The notes below the pieces were generated by a model, which did no database searches, had not been told where the DNA came from, and saw only the letters and a program-made list of their open reading frames with translations. From Escallonia rubra (lineage: Eukaryota > Streptophyta > Magnoliopsida > Escalloniales > Escalloniaceae), in assembly GCA_033065855.1 (NCBI GenBank), contig JAVXUO010001449.1, positions 26,386 through 90,385 of the forward strand: a DNA stretch of 64,000 bases, given 5' to 3'. The position numbers were made by a program, and so were the translations under genes. Below are positions 35,775-47,100 of this stretch, one piece after another (position 1 is the stretch's first letter; each line of letters starts with the position of its first letter).

Positions 35775-38095
35775 TAACTCTTAGATCTGGTTTTCTATCT
35801 CACCGTTTTTTTCTTCGAAAATCCCAAAAAAGGCTCCGGCGATTGTGCCACTGCCGTTCTCACATCCTGCCCCACCTTCGGTGCCACCGAAAGCCTCGAC
35901 ACGGGCGGCGACCTCCCTCGACACCGGCGGTGACTTCCCTCGACACCGGTGGTGACCTCCCTCGACACCGGCAACTCCCATCAGGTATTGTTTTTATTTG
36001 CTGTGACTTTGTTTACTTCTAGGCAATCGTTTTTCATATTCATGTATGATTTGCTATAAATTTGTGACTTTCGTGTATGATTTCGGCAGTGATCTCCCTA
36101 GCCAGTCATTTTTTTGATTTGCTGTGACTTTGCTATTTCTTTGTTTCACATTTTGTGCATGATTTCAGATCAGCACGCTATTGACTGATGCATAATTTCA
36201 GTTTGACATAACATAGAGTTGTACAGTTCTTAGAAATTGTAATCGAAGGTATATACAACTCTTTTATGTCTTTACTTGTGCGATTGTCCTGAAGGCATTT
36301 TTCTTTAAGTGATTGAAGGGTGTCATCACTCTCACTAGGTCTTAATGCCTTGAACTATTTTCAGGTGGCAAGTGCTTGACTAGTAGTTTTTTACGTTGGT
36401 TCCTTTCATCTTATAGCTTTTCACAGTGAAATTCTGGACATTCATAATATATGAAGGGTTGAGAAAATATCTGAAAATTTCCAGCATTGTTGGGAACTGT
36501 TAGAAATTGTAAAAATTTAAATACCTTGCCTGTGGTTATCGAGCCATCTCATTGTGTACATTCACTCAGTGCCTACTATACTATTAGATACTCATTAATG
36601 CAGCTCTGCTTTCTAAATTGCATTACCTTGATTTTCATTTTCAATGGCTTTCGAAACTTTTAACTTCTTGAGAAATAAGAAATAGGGTACGAAAAGGGGG
36701 AAAATACTTTTGCACCAATTACATGACCTTGCTATAGGAAATAAAAAGAGAGTCAGTTATTTCTTTTAATGGGACATGTAATGACGTTGATCAAGCTGGT
36801 TTTAGAACGAGAGTTTTCAACTTGAAAAGGAACAAACATGGAAGAGTCTTAGTCCAGTTCAATGTAATTAACTTTTTCTCCCAACCACCAACTCAAAACT
36901 CCCAAACCATCCCAGACAGAGTTGACTCTAAGGCCGTTAAGCCCGAGCAATGTAGCCATGGTAGTAATCTATTCTTAGTTTCTTACCTTAGTGGATCCAG
37001 GAAGGTCCACAAAAAGTGCCATGATAGTTATCTATTAGGGTTATCTCTGGAATATGGGAACTTAAAAGTGTAGTAAGGTGTTTGGTGTGGGTATATGTAA
37101 ACTGAAAGTTGGAGCCAGGTTTCATAATTTGAGCATAAATTGCGTAGATTTTGTTTCTGCAATATAAAAGTCAATGATGGGACTATCTGAAATATAAAGG
37201 GCTGCCTTGGGGTTAATTTTATTTTGTGGATGAGGTAAACCCAGGCCCCCTGGCGCGGGGGGAAGGGTGGGGTGGGGGGGTGACGGGTTTAGCATTTTTA
37301 GCAACTCCTCATCAGATCTTTATGATGTTATGAGGGACTGCCAGAGTTTATGCAATGACCGCTTAATGAAAGAAAGCTCATCTACGTCATTACCTTCTAT
37401 TGAATTTAACTTAGGTTAGGCCAAAAAGCGGGTCGATAAAATGCACACGCAGATTCATGCACTCAGTTACTAAGTGTCCTTCGGGTTGAGCGAATAGGTC
37501 CCATCCGTTGTACTCTGGCAGTGAGACCTTGCTTCTCCCCGCTAGTTGTTCTATTCTTCAAATCGAACTGCTACATTTGTATTGTTTATTTAGCTCATAA
37601 CGGATACCCATCCACTCTTTCTGCACATCAACTACCTTGGGAATATGCAGGGCAGATAAAACCTGTTGATGTTGAAGTGAAGATCTTGCTTAAATTTCTA
37701 AGTATTTGGGGCCATGGTCCCTGCTCTTCTCTGCATGGTCTATGGTTTACTCGATGTGTATCTGCCCTTGAAGTACCCAAGAATGTTAGTGTTGATGTAG
37801 TTCCTCTCAGGGTAGCTCCTATGGAGCAGCTTCAAGCAACTCGCTTGGGGTGCAGTTCTCCTAGCCTTTGCAACTCTTCCGCTACCTCTCTTGCCTTAAC
37901 TAGAAGACTACTCTTGACTTTTCTCTAACTAGTTCTTGAGTGCTTGAAGCGCATGACTACTTTCCCTACAATAACGAAATCAACCGAACCCTAAATTGAA
38001 TCAATAGAACCCCCTACTTTCCCTAGTTGTTCGTTTACACTTAATGCGACACCTGTTATCATTGATATTCCACCTAACTCGATTCGCTAAACTTC
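35775..38095. other. Internal CACTA sequence without recognised gene
   Basis: A GC-rich leader-like part (35820-35990) with CTCGACACCGG repeated four times. Further right are scattered short frames. Nothing resembles TNP2, so the transposase core is deleted or replaced here. Confidence 0.5.
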
Positions 38096-38100
38096 TAGGT

Positions 38101-39429
38101 TCATGTTCCATTTAAAGAAAAAAGTTCGCAATAAGGCTCGGGTTGAGGGCTCAATTGCAGAGGCTTACGTAATGGAAGAACTTGTAAACTTTTGTAGTCA
38201 ATATTTTGGGCCTGATGTTGGTAAAAGGTTAAATCAACTAGGCCAAAATGACCCCGGATCAAGCACAAATTTGGAAGGGCAATTGTCAATATTCAAGCAG
38301 TCAGGTAGTCCGTTCGGTCGAACGTATACTCGATGGCTAACGAGTGAAGAGTACAGTGCTGCAACAATATATGCCCTTCTAAATTGCGATGAAGTTTCGG
38401 CATTCGTTGAGTAAGTTAAAGTCTTAATTCACTTACATTGCTGTACATAATTGAAAGTGTGTGTTAAGCGAGTCAACTATATTGGTTTGCAGTGAGTTCG
38501 ATGTGGAATCTTTAATCACTGATTCCGCTGTACTTGAATCTCATCGAAAATCACAATTTGTACAATGGTTCAAAAGGCGTGTAAGATTGTTTAACAAAAT
38601 TATATTATGTGTTATATACAGTTCTGTGGCCAATTAGTATACTGATTTATCCTTAATTTTTACCGTCATCTACAATAGGTTCAGTCAATGGATAGACCAG
38701 TGGCCTCATGCTTGAAATTACTAGCTGAAGGCCCTAACAAACAAACATCCTGTTACGGAGGCTATATCATCAACGGGTTTAGGTTTAACGTAAAAGATGA
38801 TGACCGAACAAAACAAACCCAAAACAGTGGAGTCTTGGTCAACAGCGACTGTTATGCCGAGAATTGCATGGACTTTTACGGAGAGCTAGATGAGATTGTT
38901 GAGCTAACATATCTGGGTTCCCAAAACTGCCTGGTAATGTTCAAGTGTACGTGGTTCGATGTCACATGCAGTAGAGGAATCCGTGTTAGCTCTCAAGGGA
39001 TTGTAGATGTCAATGTCAAGACTTGCATCAGACGAGCCCTTTGTGTTTGCTAGTCAAGCTGTACAAGTCTTTTACGCGGAGGACGTCGCCAATCCCAAAT
39101 CTCATTGGTATACAATTATCAAGTCCAAGAAATTGCCCGTGACATATGACAGTGAGCTAGACTCCTTTCAAGCCGACCAACCACCTGTCTTGTTCCCTGT
39201 TGAGGTCAACAACGAGGAGGACGATCTTCCTCTTCCAACAACACTTCATGTAGGAGAAGAAGTCGTAGATGATGATGCGGAAGATGTGGAAAGTGTTGGA
39301 GATGATGTGACCGAGTCTACTGATGAAGAGGATGAATTAGAAGATGAAGAGGACGACGAGTCCCACGAAGAAGAGGACGACGATGAAAGTGATGAAGATG
39401 ATGATGATTCTCAAACTGAAAATGATTGA
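38101..39429 (+). pseudogene. CACTA DUF4218/DUF4216 transposase-associated remnant
   Basis: 38101-38411 gives the end of DUF4218 (ARVEGSIAEAYVMEELVNFC). A small exon follows at about 38494-38580 (SHRKSQFVQWFKRR), then from about 38680 DUF4216 (SCYGGYIINGFRF; VELTYLGSQN; FVFASQAVQVFYAED). The GT/AG splice sites are credible. Near 39007 the conserved frame shifts by one base between WFDVTCSRGI and DEPFVFASQ. The protein ends in an Asp/Glu-rich tail (39240-39426) like that of the CACTA at the left of the window. It is the 3' half of a TNP2-type gene without its catalytic part. Confidence 0.8.
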
Positions 39430-39602
39430 CTTGTAATGTTGTAACATCACGGGAAAAATGTAGTAACATTTTAGAACTTGGTTCATATTGATGTGTTTTT
39501 GCACCTCCGTTCATATATATATATAGTGCCGATGATGATTTCTGCCAAATTATTGTTTTTAATGTGTTAATGTCTTTGTAATTTATCTATACGAAGTCAG
39601 CT

Positions 39603-40745
39603 ATGGATAGGATACGGGCTATTCGTGGCCGAGCTGGAAGTCGAGTTGCTTCATCCCCGGTGGGTCCCACCTCGTCATTGCCCACTGATGACGAGGCACA
39701 CAGTGCTCGCGTACAGCAGATGGGGCCCCAGCTCCAGCCCCAGCCGTCGCCCCAGCCCGACGCAGATTCATCCCACACGCGCGTTGATTCTCCTTCTTCT
39801 GTGGGTTCTACCTCAGGTATAGTTGATAACGGTGTTTAGTACATTTTCGCTAGCGTTATATTTAAAGTATATTTGAACTGTATTAATGTCTGTGTTTTGT
39901 AGGATCTCGACGAGGCCATGGTCCGACACGCTGGGTACGCATCGACCCCCAGCGTAAACAGAGAGTTACGCTCACCCAGGAGGGCCTGTAAGTAAAAAAA
40001 ATATCACATCATGCCTTATATTTAAAATTTTAGGGTGTTAATTTATATTTGAACTGTATTAATTTATTTATTTACTTCTTTGGCAGGATTCTGGAGAATC
40101 AGGCGAGGACGAAGATCGGCGTTCTTGTGAAGGGCCGATTCTTCGAGCCACGCCTGTACTGGAAGGACTGGGATGCCGCTGTGAGGGAGTCCCTATGGGA
40201 GGAGTGGCTGGTACGGTGAAGTATTTTTTTCAGCGATAGTATTTGTTTAATTAGAGTTTGTTTTCTGTAGTTAATTTGTGTTATTGAATGCCTTACATGA
40301 GGGGTTCACGTTTGACTCGCCTGAGCAGCAGGCACTGGAGCAGTAAGCCTTCTTTGCTTACATCGGCAAGAATTACCGTCGATGGCTCCACGACACACGG
40401 GACCGGGTGAAGAAGATGCTGCCCGAGGGTGCCCCGATGACGGAGATGACAAGATATCCCCCACATTGGATATCTCATGGTGTATGGGGGGAGATGATAG
40501 ATCAGTGGGCTACGGATCCAGGCTGGGACGCCAAGAGTAAGAGCGGTGCCGAGAACAGACAGAACAGAGATCCGACGCACACGGGGGGTCGGTGCCACAC
40601 GACATCGTTTGACACATGAACGCGGTCGAGCACCTGGATCTGGAGGAGGATGAGGTCATAGCTCTGACGTATAGTCAGACGCACGTGCGGAAGAAGGACA
40701 AGGACGAGGCGCACCGGGCGGGCGACTATATTTCAGATATTGCCC
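39603..40745 (+). pseudogene. Plant En/Spm-type Transposase_24 (Ptta-like) gene, broken
   Basis: The start (MDRIRAIRGRAGSR) leads into a Pro/Gln-rich region. Exons then encode GPTRWVRIDPQRKQRVTLTQ, LVKGRFFEPRLYWKDWDAAV, RVKKMLPEGAPM and KSKSGAENRQNRDPTHTGG, matching the order of the plant Ptta/En-Spm family. Splice sites near 39820/39902, 39988/40087 and 40211 look usable. A stop at about 40347 (EQ then stop) and a later frame change make the gene defective. In CACTA elements this second gene is thought to supply a DNA-binding accessory protein. Confidence 0.7.
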
Positions 40746-41362
40746 GGCGGATCGATGTGAGTCAATTTGTTTAAGTTGTTAATTTTTTGTCTTTCTATCC
40801 TCAATGTCTGTTGCATTAATTAATGCCCTAACATATCGTTAAATCACTGTTTTTGCAGGCCTCGTATGAATAGCTTAGGGGGTCCGAGCAGCAGTCCGGA
40901 CAGCCATCAGAGTCCACTAGTACGGGTGCGAGTACTGGGGGGTTGAAGCGATGGCTGGATACGCCGGAGGTCGTCAATCGGCCGAAAGGCCGCATATGCG
41001 GCCTGCCTAGCACGACTGCTCGTGCCTTGATATGAGCGTCCTCACCCCCCGCTGTCCCTCCACAGACACCGGCTCCTTGGCGTCCGTTGGACGACGAGGA
41101 GATCCTGCGCATTGCTGCGATGGTGATGAGGATGATCAGGGAGCAGGATCAGCAGGGTACCGCTGCTGGACATGCCGAGCCGGCCCCAGATCAGCAGGAT
41201 CCAGATCCGGGACTCGGCAACCCCTGATGAGCCCCTTCTCGTGCCGTTCCCAACTTCCCCCCTCGCGCCCGGCTTGTACTCTTCTCCCCTCCCCTAACCG
41301 GCTGTATTCGGTTCCCGGCTTGTACATAATAAGTCTTTTTTATAATAAATATTTTTTATGAT

Positions 41363-41364
41363 TG

Positions 41365-41407
<43 letters not shown>
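41363..41407. repeat. (AT)n microsatellite
   Basis: About 38 bp of alternating AT just upstream of the right subterminal CACTA repeats. Confidence 0.95.
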
Positions 41408-41409
<2 letters not shown>

Positions 41410-41662
41410 TTGTGTATTGATTATTGCGTGTTGTTGTTGAGAAATGAAATTTTTATTACAGGTCTGGGTAATAGAAAAAAATTTTTGACTTTTGGCGACG
41501 GATTAATTCTGTCGCTAAAAGTGTTCCTACTATCAGTTAATTAGCGACGGAATATTCCGTCGCTAAAAAGCTTATTTAGCGACGGCATATTCCGTCGCTA
41601 AAACATTTATTCCGTTGCTAATTTAACAAAAAAGAAAATAAATTAAAATACTTAAAATATAG

Positions 41663-42661
41663 GGCTAATTACACCTATGTCCCTGAGGTTTGGGGGTAAT
41701 TACACGCGAGGACACAAAGTTTCAAAATGTAACACTTATGTCCATTGACAAACGGAATACAAAAATATTTAACGGTTTTGACAAAAAGACTTGATTGCCC
41801 CTGACTTTAAAATAAATTACCCACCTAATTTACTGTTTATTCTTCCTTTCCCCACACCCCCCCGCCCCCACGCCGTCTGCCTCCCCCTTCCCTGTCACCC
41901 GCCCACCCCGTCATGCCCACAACCCCCGATCAGCACAGTAGCAGGCCCTCCGACGAGGCACCGGCGCCGCAAGATCGCGGTCTCACTCCCGATCTGCCTG
42001 TCGCCATACCGGTCGCCACCATCACCGCCGTGACTAACCCTGTACCCCGCGCCGTCCGAGATAGCAAGCATCACCGAGCTATGTCGCGACACCGGCCTCC
42101 TCCTTCGAGATGCACGCCACCGTGACCACCAGAAAGGCAGCGCCATCACCACCACGATGGGCTTGCAATGGCCAAATCTGTCTCATTCCCATCCAGTCTT
42201 CCTCCCTCCCTCGCCAAGGGCTTGCCGGCGTGGTGGGGCAAGTCTGCTGGATGGTGGGGCGAGGGGGACTGCCGGCGGTGTGGGTTTGCCAAGGCGCTTG
42301 CCGGAGGCGTCTCGGCAACTTGACGTGGTTGCCGGCTCAGCAGTAACCCCTTCAATCTTCCCAAATTGGATGGAAAAAAGGGCTTTCTCGTCTAAATGCG
42401 GGGGTGAGCTCTCTGACTATATAATGACCATTACGAACGAAATGGATATATATGTATATACATATGGAGATAGAGGTTGGGGGAGAGCTGAAATGCTTGT
42501 AGTGTGTGTGGGTTTGTTGTCGCTGAAGAGTGAAGAAGAAAAGTGGATTTGGACAGCGGGGCGGCTGAATCTGAAGAGTAGGGCTACGATTGAGGTATGG
42601 TTGAGGTTATTTTATACCTTGGTTATTCAGCTAACTAAGGTTAAGGGATATTTTTTTTAAT
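41663..42661. other. Insertion-like segment, one end visible
   Basis: Similarity to the CACTA right end stops at GGGCTAATTACACCTATGTCC. The rest is GC-rich (41850-42350) with long but unconvincing open frames on both strands. A second end was not found; the next element (42671) is inserted in it. A short palindrome lies at about 42448-42465 (ATATATGTATATACATAT). Confidence 0.45.
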
Positions 42662-42670
42662 CTCTTTATA

Positions 42671-44237
42671 GGGGAAAGTAGGGAATGACCCTCCTCTACT
42701 TTACACGTTGTGCGTTTTGTCCCCCTCTACTTCAAACTTAAGCACTAAACCGCTCCACAATTTAAGAAAATGAGCACGGTTGACAGATCCGTTATGAATA
42801 GCGTGAAATGATCAAAATGATCCGTTATTAATACCATTCTTCTAACCTCAAATTAGTTTAAAAAATTAGGGCTTAAAATTTTAAATTTCTCATTTTCAAA
42901 TTTGGGCTTTCAAATTGGGGATTCTCTTCACCTTCCCCCTTACTCGTTGCCGGCATCACCCTCCCCCTTCCCCGTCGCTGCACCCACCATCCCTTCACCT
43001 CATTGCCGCACTTACCATCCTCTTTCCCCGATGCTACAAACCCCACCCCGTCGTTTGTTTATGGTGGTGGTTTGTATGGCTTGACCGGCCGTGGTGGTGC
43101 GGGTGGGTATATATGGCTGTGGTTTTGGTGTTTGGTCGGAGTTGACGCTAATGGTGGGTTGCCCATGGTGTTGAGGTATGACGGTGGTGCGATTAGGGTC
43201 GCGGTGGCTTGTCGAGGCAGAAGCTCGTGGTGGGGCGTCGTGGCTGTGCCTCACGATGCGGGTGTTGAGGGAGGATTGGGGTTGCAGCTAAGGAAGATGG
43301 ATTTGAGGGAGGATTGAGTCAGGGCTGTTGCGGCGGCGCGATAATCGGTGGTTGGAAATGGCTGATATATTCACACAGGTTTAAAAGATTACTAAGAGCA
43401 AAGAGAAAGAGAAAGATGGGGTTTTCCCTTCTTCTACCTGTTCTTCACTCCTTTCCCCTTCCCATTCTCTGCATTTCCCCTTCCCTGTAGTTGTGGTTGT
43501 GATTGCGATTGGTGGCGGTTGGGTGTCTGGTGACGGGGCTTGGGAGTCATGGTCGCCGGCGATGGTGATTGGGAGTCGTGGGTGGCCGGTGTATGTGATT
43601 GGGTTTGATGATCTATTGGGGTTTTGAAGATTGGGTTTGGTTATGCGGCCACGCTGATGGAGTTAGAGGCAGAGAGGATGGATCGGATGTTGATGATCAA
43701 TTGGGGTTTAGGATTCAGTATGGTTTTGGATGGCCGATTGGTGGCCCACGGCATGCGACAGGAATGGTGGTTGTGCGGCGGCGTGTGTGGGTGCCTGGTG
43801 GAGGGACTGCTCCAACATTGGCCGTGGGTGGGCCAATCGATTGGTGGCCCCAAATCCAGCTCGACCTTACCTTTTTTCAATATGCAAACACAGATTAAGC
43901 ACATTGAAAGTTTTGAAGGAAAGGAACCAACCAGTGTGTACAAAAGTGTCTTTAACTGAAGATATTGTTGCAGCACTGTGCCAGAATTTGGATTGGTTTG
44001 CCTGAACTGTAGTTGAAGGCTACTTTGACGCCGGCGCCGTTCCGGTGGTGCCGTGGTAAAAGGTGAAGAAGAAGAAATTGAAATTGAAGAGCCAGGAGAA
44101 GGGGTAAAATTGTCATTTAAAAAAAAAAATTAGTCAGTGCATGTGTTGACCACGCGCGGTTTAGTGCTTAAGTTTGAAGTGGAGGAGGGCAAAACGCACA
44201 ACGTGTAAAGTAGAGGGGGTAATTCCCTACTTTCCCC
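42671..44237. mobile_element. Mutator-like element with 9-bp target duplication
   Basis: The ends are inverted copies over about 90 bp, starting GGGGAAAGTAGGGAAT. CTCTTTATA flanks both sides (42662-42670 and 44238-44246), an exact 9-bp target duplication characteristic of Mutator elements. No transposase is present. The interior (42900-44080) is GC-rich compared with its surroundings, as in elements that have captured genic DNA. However, I could not identify any source gene, and the open frames over it overlap on both strands. Confidence 0.93.
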
Positions 44238-44246
44238 CTCTTTATA

Positions 44247-44435
44247 AGCCCTCGGTTCGGTTCGGTTCTGTGCCGGTTTGGAATTTCTGAACCGTGAACC
44301 GAACCGAACCGGGCTCGGTTTGAAAATTTGAATCCAAACCGTTCAAGTTTATCAACGGTTCGGATTTTATCGATTCGATTTCCTCGGTTTGAACGGTTCG
44401 AATCGGTTTCATTGGTTTGGTGCTCACCCCTAATT
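44247..44435. repeat. CGGTTCGGTT-rich repeat, probable MITE
   Basis: Many inverted and direct copies of CGGTTCGGTT/AACCGAACCG, ending GGTGCTCACCCC. The arrangement is of a non-coding repeated element. Its superfamily is not recognised. Confidence 0.55.
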
Positions 44436-44639
44436 GAAGGACAGAAACTTTGTCTTTAGCGAAGATGTATATTACAGGGCTGCTCATGTGCACATCACTA
44501 CTTTATTGGGATTTGTTAAGCTTGCAAGCTATGCTAAGTTAATTAGAGTTTTTTCCCTAAATAATACAAATTAATAACTTAATAACCTGTTTACCCCATT
44601 TTCAAACTTATTTACCCGCATACCACATTTTGGGAAATC

Positions 44640-45365
44640 GTGGTTCCAAACCGCGCCTTCTCATAGAAAAACGTGGTTTGCAAACACGTTTTCATGTTCT
44701 ATATATGTTTCCCATTTAAACAAAATTGAAAGAGAAAATTGGAAACAAAAAATATATTCTAAACCACGTTTTCTCTAAAAACGTGGTTCTGAACCGCGTT
44801 TCCTCTAAAAACGTGGTTCAGAACCACGTTTTTAGAGGAAACGTGGTTCATAACCACGTTTTTAGAGGAAGCTTCCCTGGGTTCATCCACCCCTAAAAAC
44901 AGAACCTTCAGCTTTAAAGCTTCAAAGATAGCTGGCCCAAACCCACAGTCAGCCAGCCACATCAGTATAAAATCAAAGAAATCCATATGTACTACTCTTC
45001 TTGAAACCAACAGGTTCGAGGAACGAAGTACCGGGACTATTGACAGATTCTTCTTGGGTTTTGACAGAAGACGCGTTTTGAAAACACGATTTTTAATTGA
45101 AAATCGTGGTTTTGAACAACGTTTCTAAGAAAACGTTGTTCAGAACCACGTTTTACTAGAAATCGTGGTTTTGAACCACGTTTTCTTGTCACGATTTACA
45201 TTTTGCTGTTGCTGGTTTAATGAGCAGAAAACGTGTTTCATTCCAAACGTTCGTCGTTGGATCGTTGAAAACCACGACGATTTTTGTTAAAAACATTGTG
45301 CAATTTCAAGTGAATCTTGGTTTTTACTTCAATTAAAATTGTGACTGAAAACCACGACTTCTATA
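44640..45365. repeat. Palindromic AACCACGTTTT array
   Basis: AACCACGTTTT and its complement AAAACGTGGTT alternate at least a dozen times, densest at 44759-44875 and 45070-45190. Neighbouring units form perfect or near-perfect hairpins. Open frames over it only translate the repeat. Confidence 0.85.
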
Positions 45366-45699
45366 TAAATCGCTTTTTTTTTACAATGATTTCTCGTAAA
45401 TGCGTTGTGTACTTTCAATTGACGCTTGATTTTCACTTTAACACTACTCGTGGTTGCAAAGCATGGCTTCTATGGGCAAATGGGTGCTTGTGTGCCTCCT
45501 CAAATATGGGCACTTAGTGTGCTTACTTGGTGATGTCAGCGTGTGTGGTTCTCTCCTATGGGAAGGTGTTCATTGTCCGTGATTCTTTCTTTCTCTCCTT
45601 CTAAGAGTACCACTGGTTCTCCACAATGTTGTATCCTCTTGATTTCATGTTTCTGTTCTTGGCCGTGTAGCATGAATTTGCTCTGGGTAGTGGGTCTCT

Positions 45700-46140
45700 T
45701 TTCAGATTTCAAGAAAATATTTTTCGTTAATGAAATACACCTGCATAAACCACAGTTAGATCATGTTCTTTAGTTTCTACCTGTGGCAAGTAGTAGTATA
45801 TATAGTTATGATTATTGCCTTCATCAGTTAATGAAAGTATACCTATAGCTGCCATAATTGGATCATGTCGTACATTTTCGAATTGATGCGGCCTCTTTGA
45901 ACAATATTTTTCAATCAATGAAACTACACCTGCAGCTGCAAAAGTTAGATCATGTTCTTCAATGTTCCTACATCTTTGCACTGTTTCCTTTCTTCTAATA
46001 AAGACGTGCCCATAAACCGGTCATGTTCTTCATCTGAACATAAGGAAATACAACATATAAATTTTACGTGGTATTTCTTACAAAGAAAGCATCCTGGTTG
46101 ACATGACCACGCTGATAAACCAGTCAGCCTCAACACTAAC
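45700..46140. repeat. Diverged repeats beyond the 3' end of the minus-strand orphan gene
   Basis: Three diverged units around TTAGATCATGTTCTT and ATGAAAxxxxACCTxxAGCTGC occur near 45730-45775, 45832-45870 and 45916-45962. Function unknown. Confidence 0.5.
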
Positions 46141-46145
46141 CATTT

Positions 46146-46577
46146 TTAGTCATCTTCATCAGACATTGGAGCATCAGAAACTGAATCAGGTTCAAAGCTC
46201 ATGTTCCAATATAAACGTGCTTCGTTGTTGCAACCATCTGCATAGCTTTCACGTGCCATACGACGTAGGTTATGCCTACTTTGACGAACTCTCATTCTAT
46301 TGTTTTCTTCACGTATACGATGCAGTGCCCTTTCAAGCTCCATATGTGTATTCCGAGGCATGTTGATTGCTTTTTGGCGAGGTACGGGTATATTCATGTG
46401 TCGTGAATCAGCTACAAGGACCTCATATTCATTCAACCGATAAGACCATTCTGCATGTAATGTATTAACATACCGTGATGAGTAACGCAAACTTGGACGC
46501 AACGAATAGTGAAATTCATCTTCGCCTGCCCAGTAACGACCCATAGCTTCAAAAATGTCTCGTGGAGTATATGTCAT
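46146..46577 (-). CDS. Unrecognised small acidic-tailed protein, family member 1
   Basis: Not a family I recognise. A 143-residue frame starts at the ATG at 46575-46577; the frame stays open upstream only to a GTG at 46637. The ATG is preferred because it makes the protein collinear with member 2 at 48756. The middle is a basic, helix-prone stretch with RIREENNRM around residue 88, rich in Arg. The C-terminus is acidic (SDAPMSDEDD). The two proteins align without gaps over about 65 residues (EW..R..E.E.L..D; M.R; IR.ENNRM; R..R). There is no signal peptide or membrane segment. A TATA-like site (TTATATAAG) lies on the minus strand at about 46645-46653. It is transcribed away from member 2. A nuclear or DNA-binding role is only a guess from charge. 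Confidence 0.6.
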   Translation of the reverse strand: MTYTPRDIFEAMGRYWAGEDEFHYSLRPSLRYSSRYVNTLHAEWSYRLNEYEVLVADSRHMNIPVPRQKAINMPRNTHMELERALHRIREENNRMRVRQSRHNLRRMARESYADGCNNEARLYWNMSFEPDSVSDAPMSDEDD

Positions 46578-46639
46578 TTTTAGAGTTCTTACACAACGAA
46601 GAATATAGCAGCTAGTTGCCCTTTGCCCTTCATCCACTA

Positions 46640-47100
46640 CACATACTTATATAATGCTTGACAAGGGTCCACTTCAATAAATGCAACGTGTTAATATTTT
46701 TTGAGATGTCACAAGTCGCTGCAAGTTTCTTTAAAGTAGTTGATGAAAAGACTTTACAGATATATTAGTTGTTGAAAGGATAGTAGCTCATTAACAGCTT
46801 CATCAATCCTTGAACTGTTAATAACAGATTGAAGGACAATTCACCGTGAAAAGTCTACAGTTATAGCAAAATCAAAGCGTAGTTGTTGCTCGTCAGCTTC
46901 ATATGGCGTGCTAGTTTGGAAGTACCTACGTTTGTTTTTTTAGGGGTTTACGACATGCCAGGCACGTGACGTTACTGCAAAAAAAAACATGTGGCAACGA
47001 TTTGATTCAAATTTTTTTTTTTACCCAACTCATAACTGTATGTGAAGTTTTAAAAGTATGTAGCTAAAGTACATATGAAACCCATAATCGGTATTGAGCA
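46640..47100. other. Spacer upstream of the minus-strand orphan gene
   Basis: AT-rich sequence without recognisable coding region. It contains the probable promoter of the minus-strand gene at its left edge. Confidence 0.5.

Larger units (their letters stand above)
35455..41660 (+). mobile_element. CACTA element lacking its right terminus and TNP2 core
   Basis: It starts CACTACAAGAAAAGAC, followed by TTTTAGCGACGG-type subterminal repeats at 35475-35770. Similar right-side subterminal repeats lie at 41485-41640, and the last stretch (CAAAAAAGAAAATAAATTAAA) is shared with the right end of the 11069 element. A different repeat starts at about 41663, and no CTTGTAGTG terminus is found. The plus-strand genes are a DUF4218/DUF4216 remnant and a Transposase_24-like gene. 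The TNP2 core and first part of DUF4218 are missing, so the element is internally deleted. Confidence 0.8.

Noticed and set aside
37521..37928. 135-residue plus frame inside the CACTA remnant
   Set aside because: No resemblance to TNP2, DUF4218 or any other family; probably chance.
41791..42346. GC-rich frames left of the Mutator-like element
   Set aside because: Same pattern of mutually overlapping frames without any family resemblance.
42487..42500. CTTGTAGTG as the missing right terminus of the 35455 CACTA element
   Set aside because: The adjoining bases (GAAATG) do not match the inverted left terminus and no subterminal repeats precede it.
42902..43959. Several long overlapping frames on both strands within the Mutator-like element
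   Set aside because: They overlap each other in GC-rich DNA, show no domain, and have no credible splice partners.
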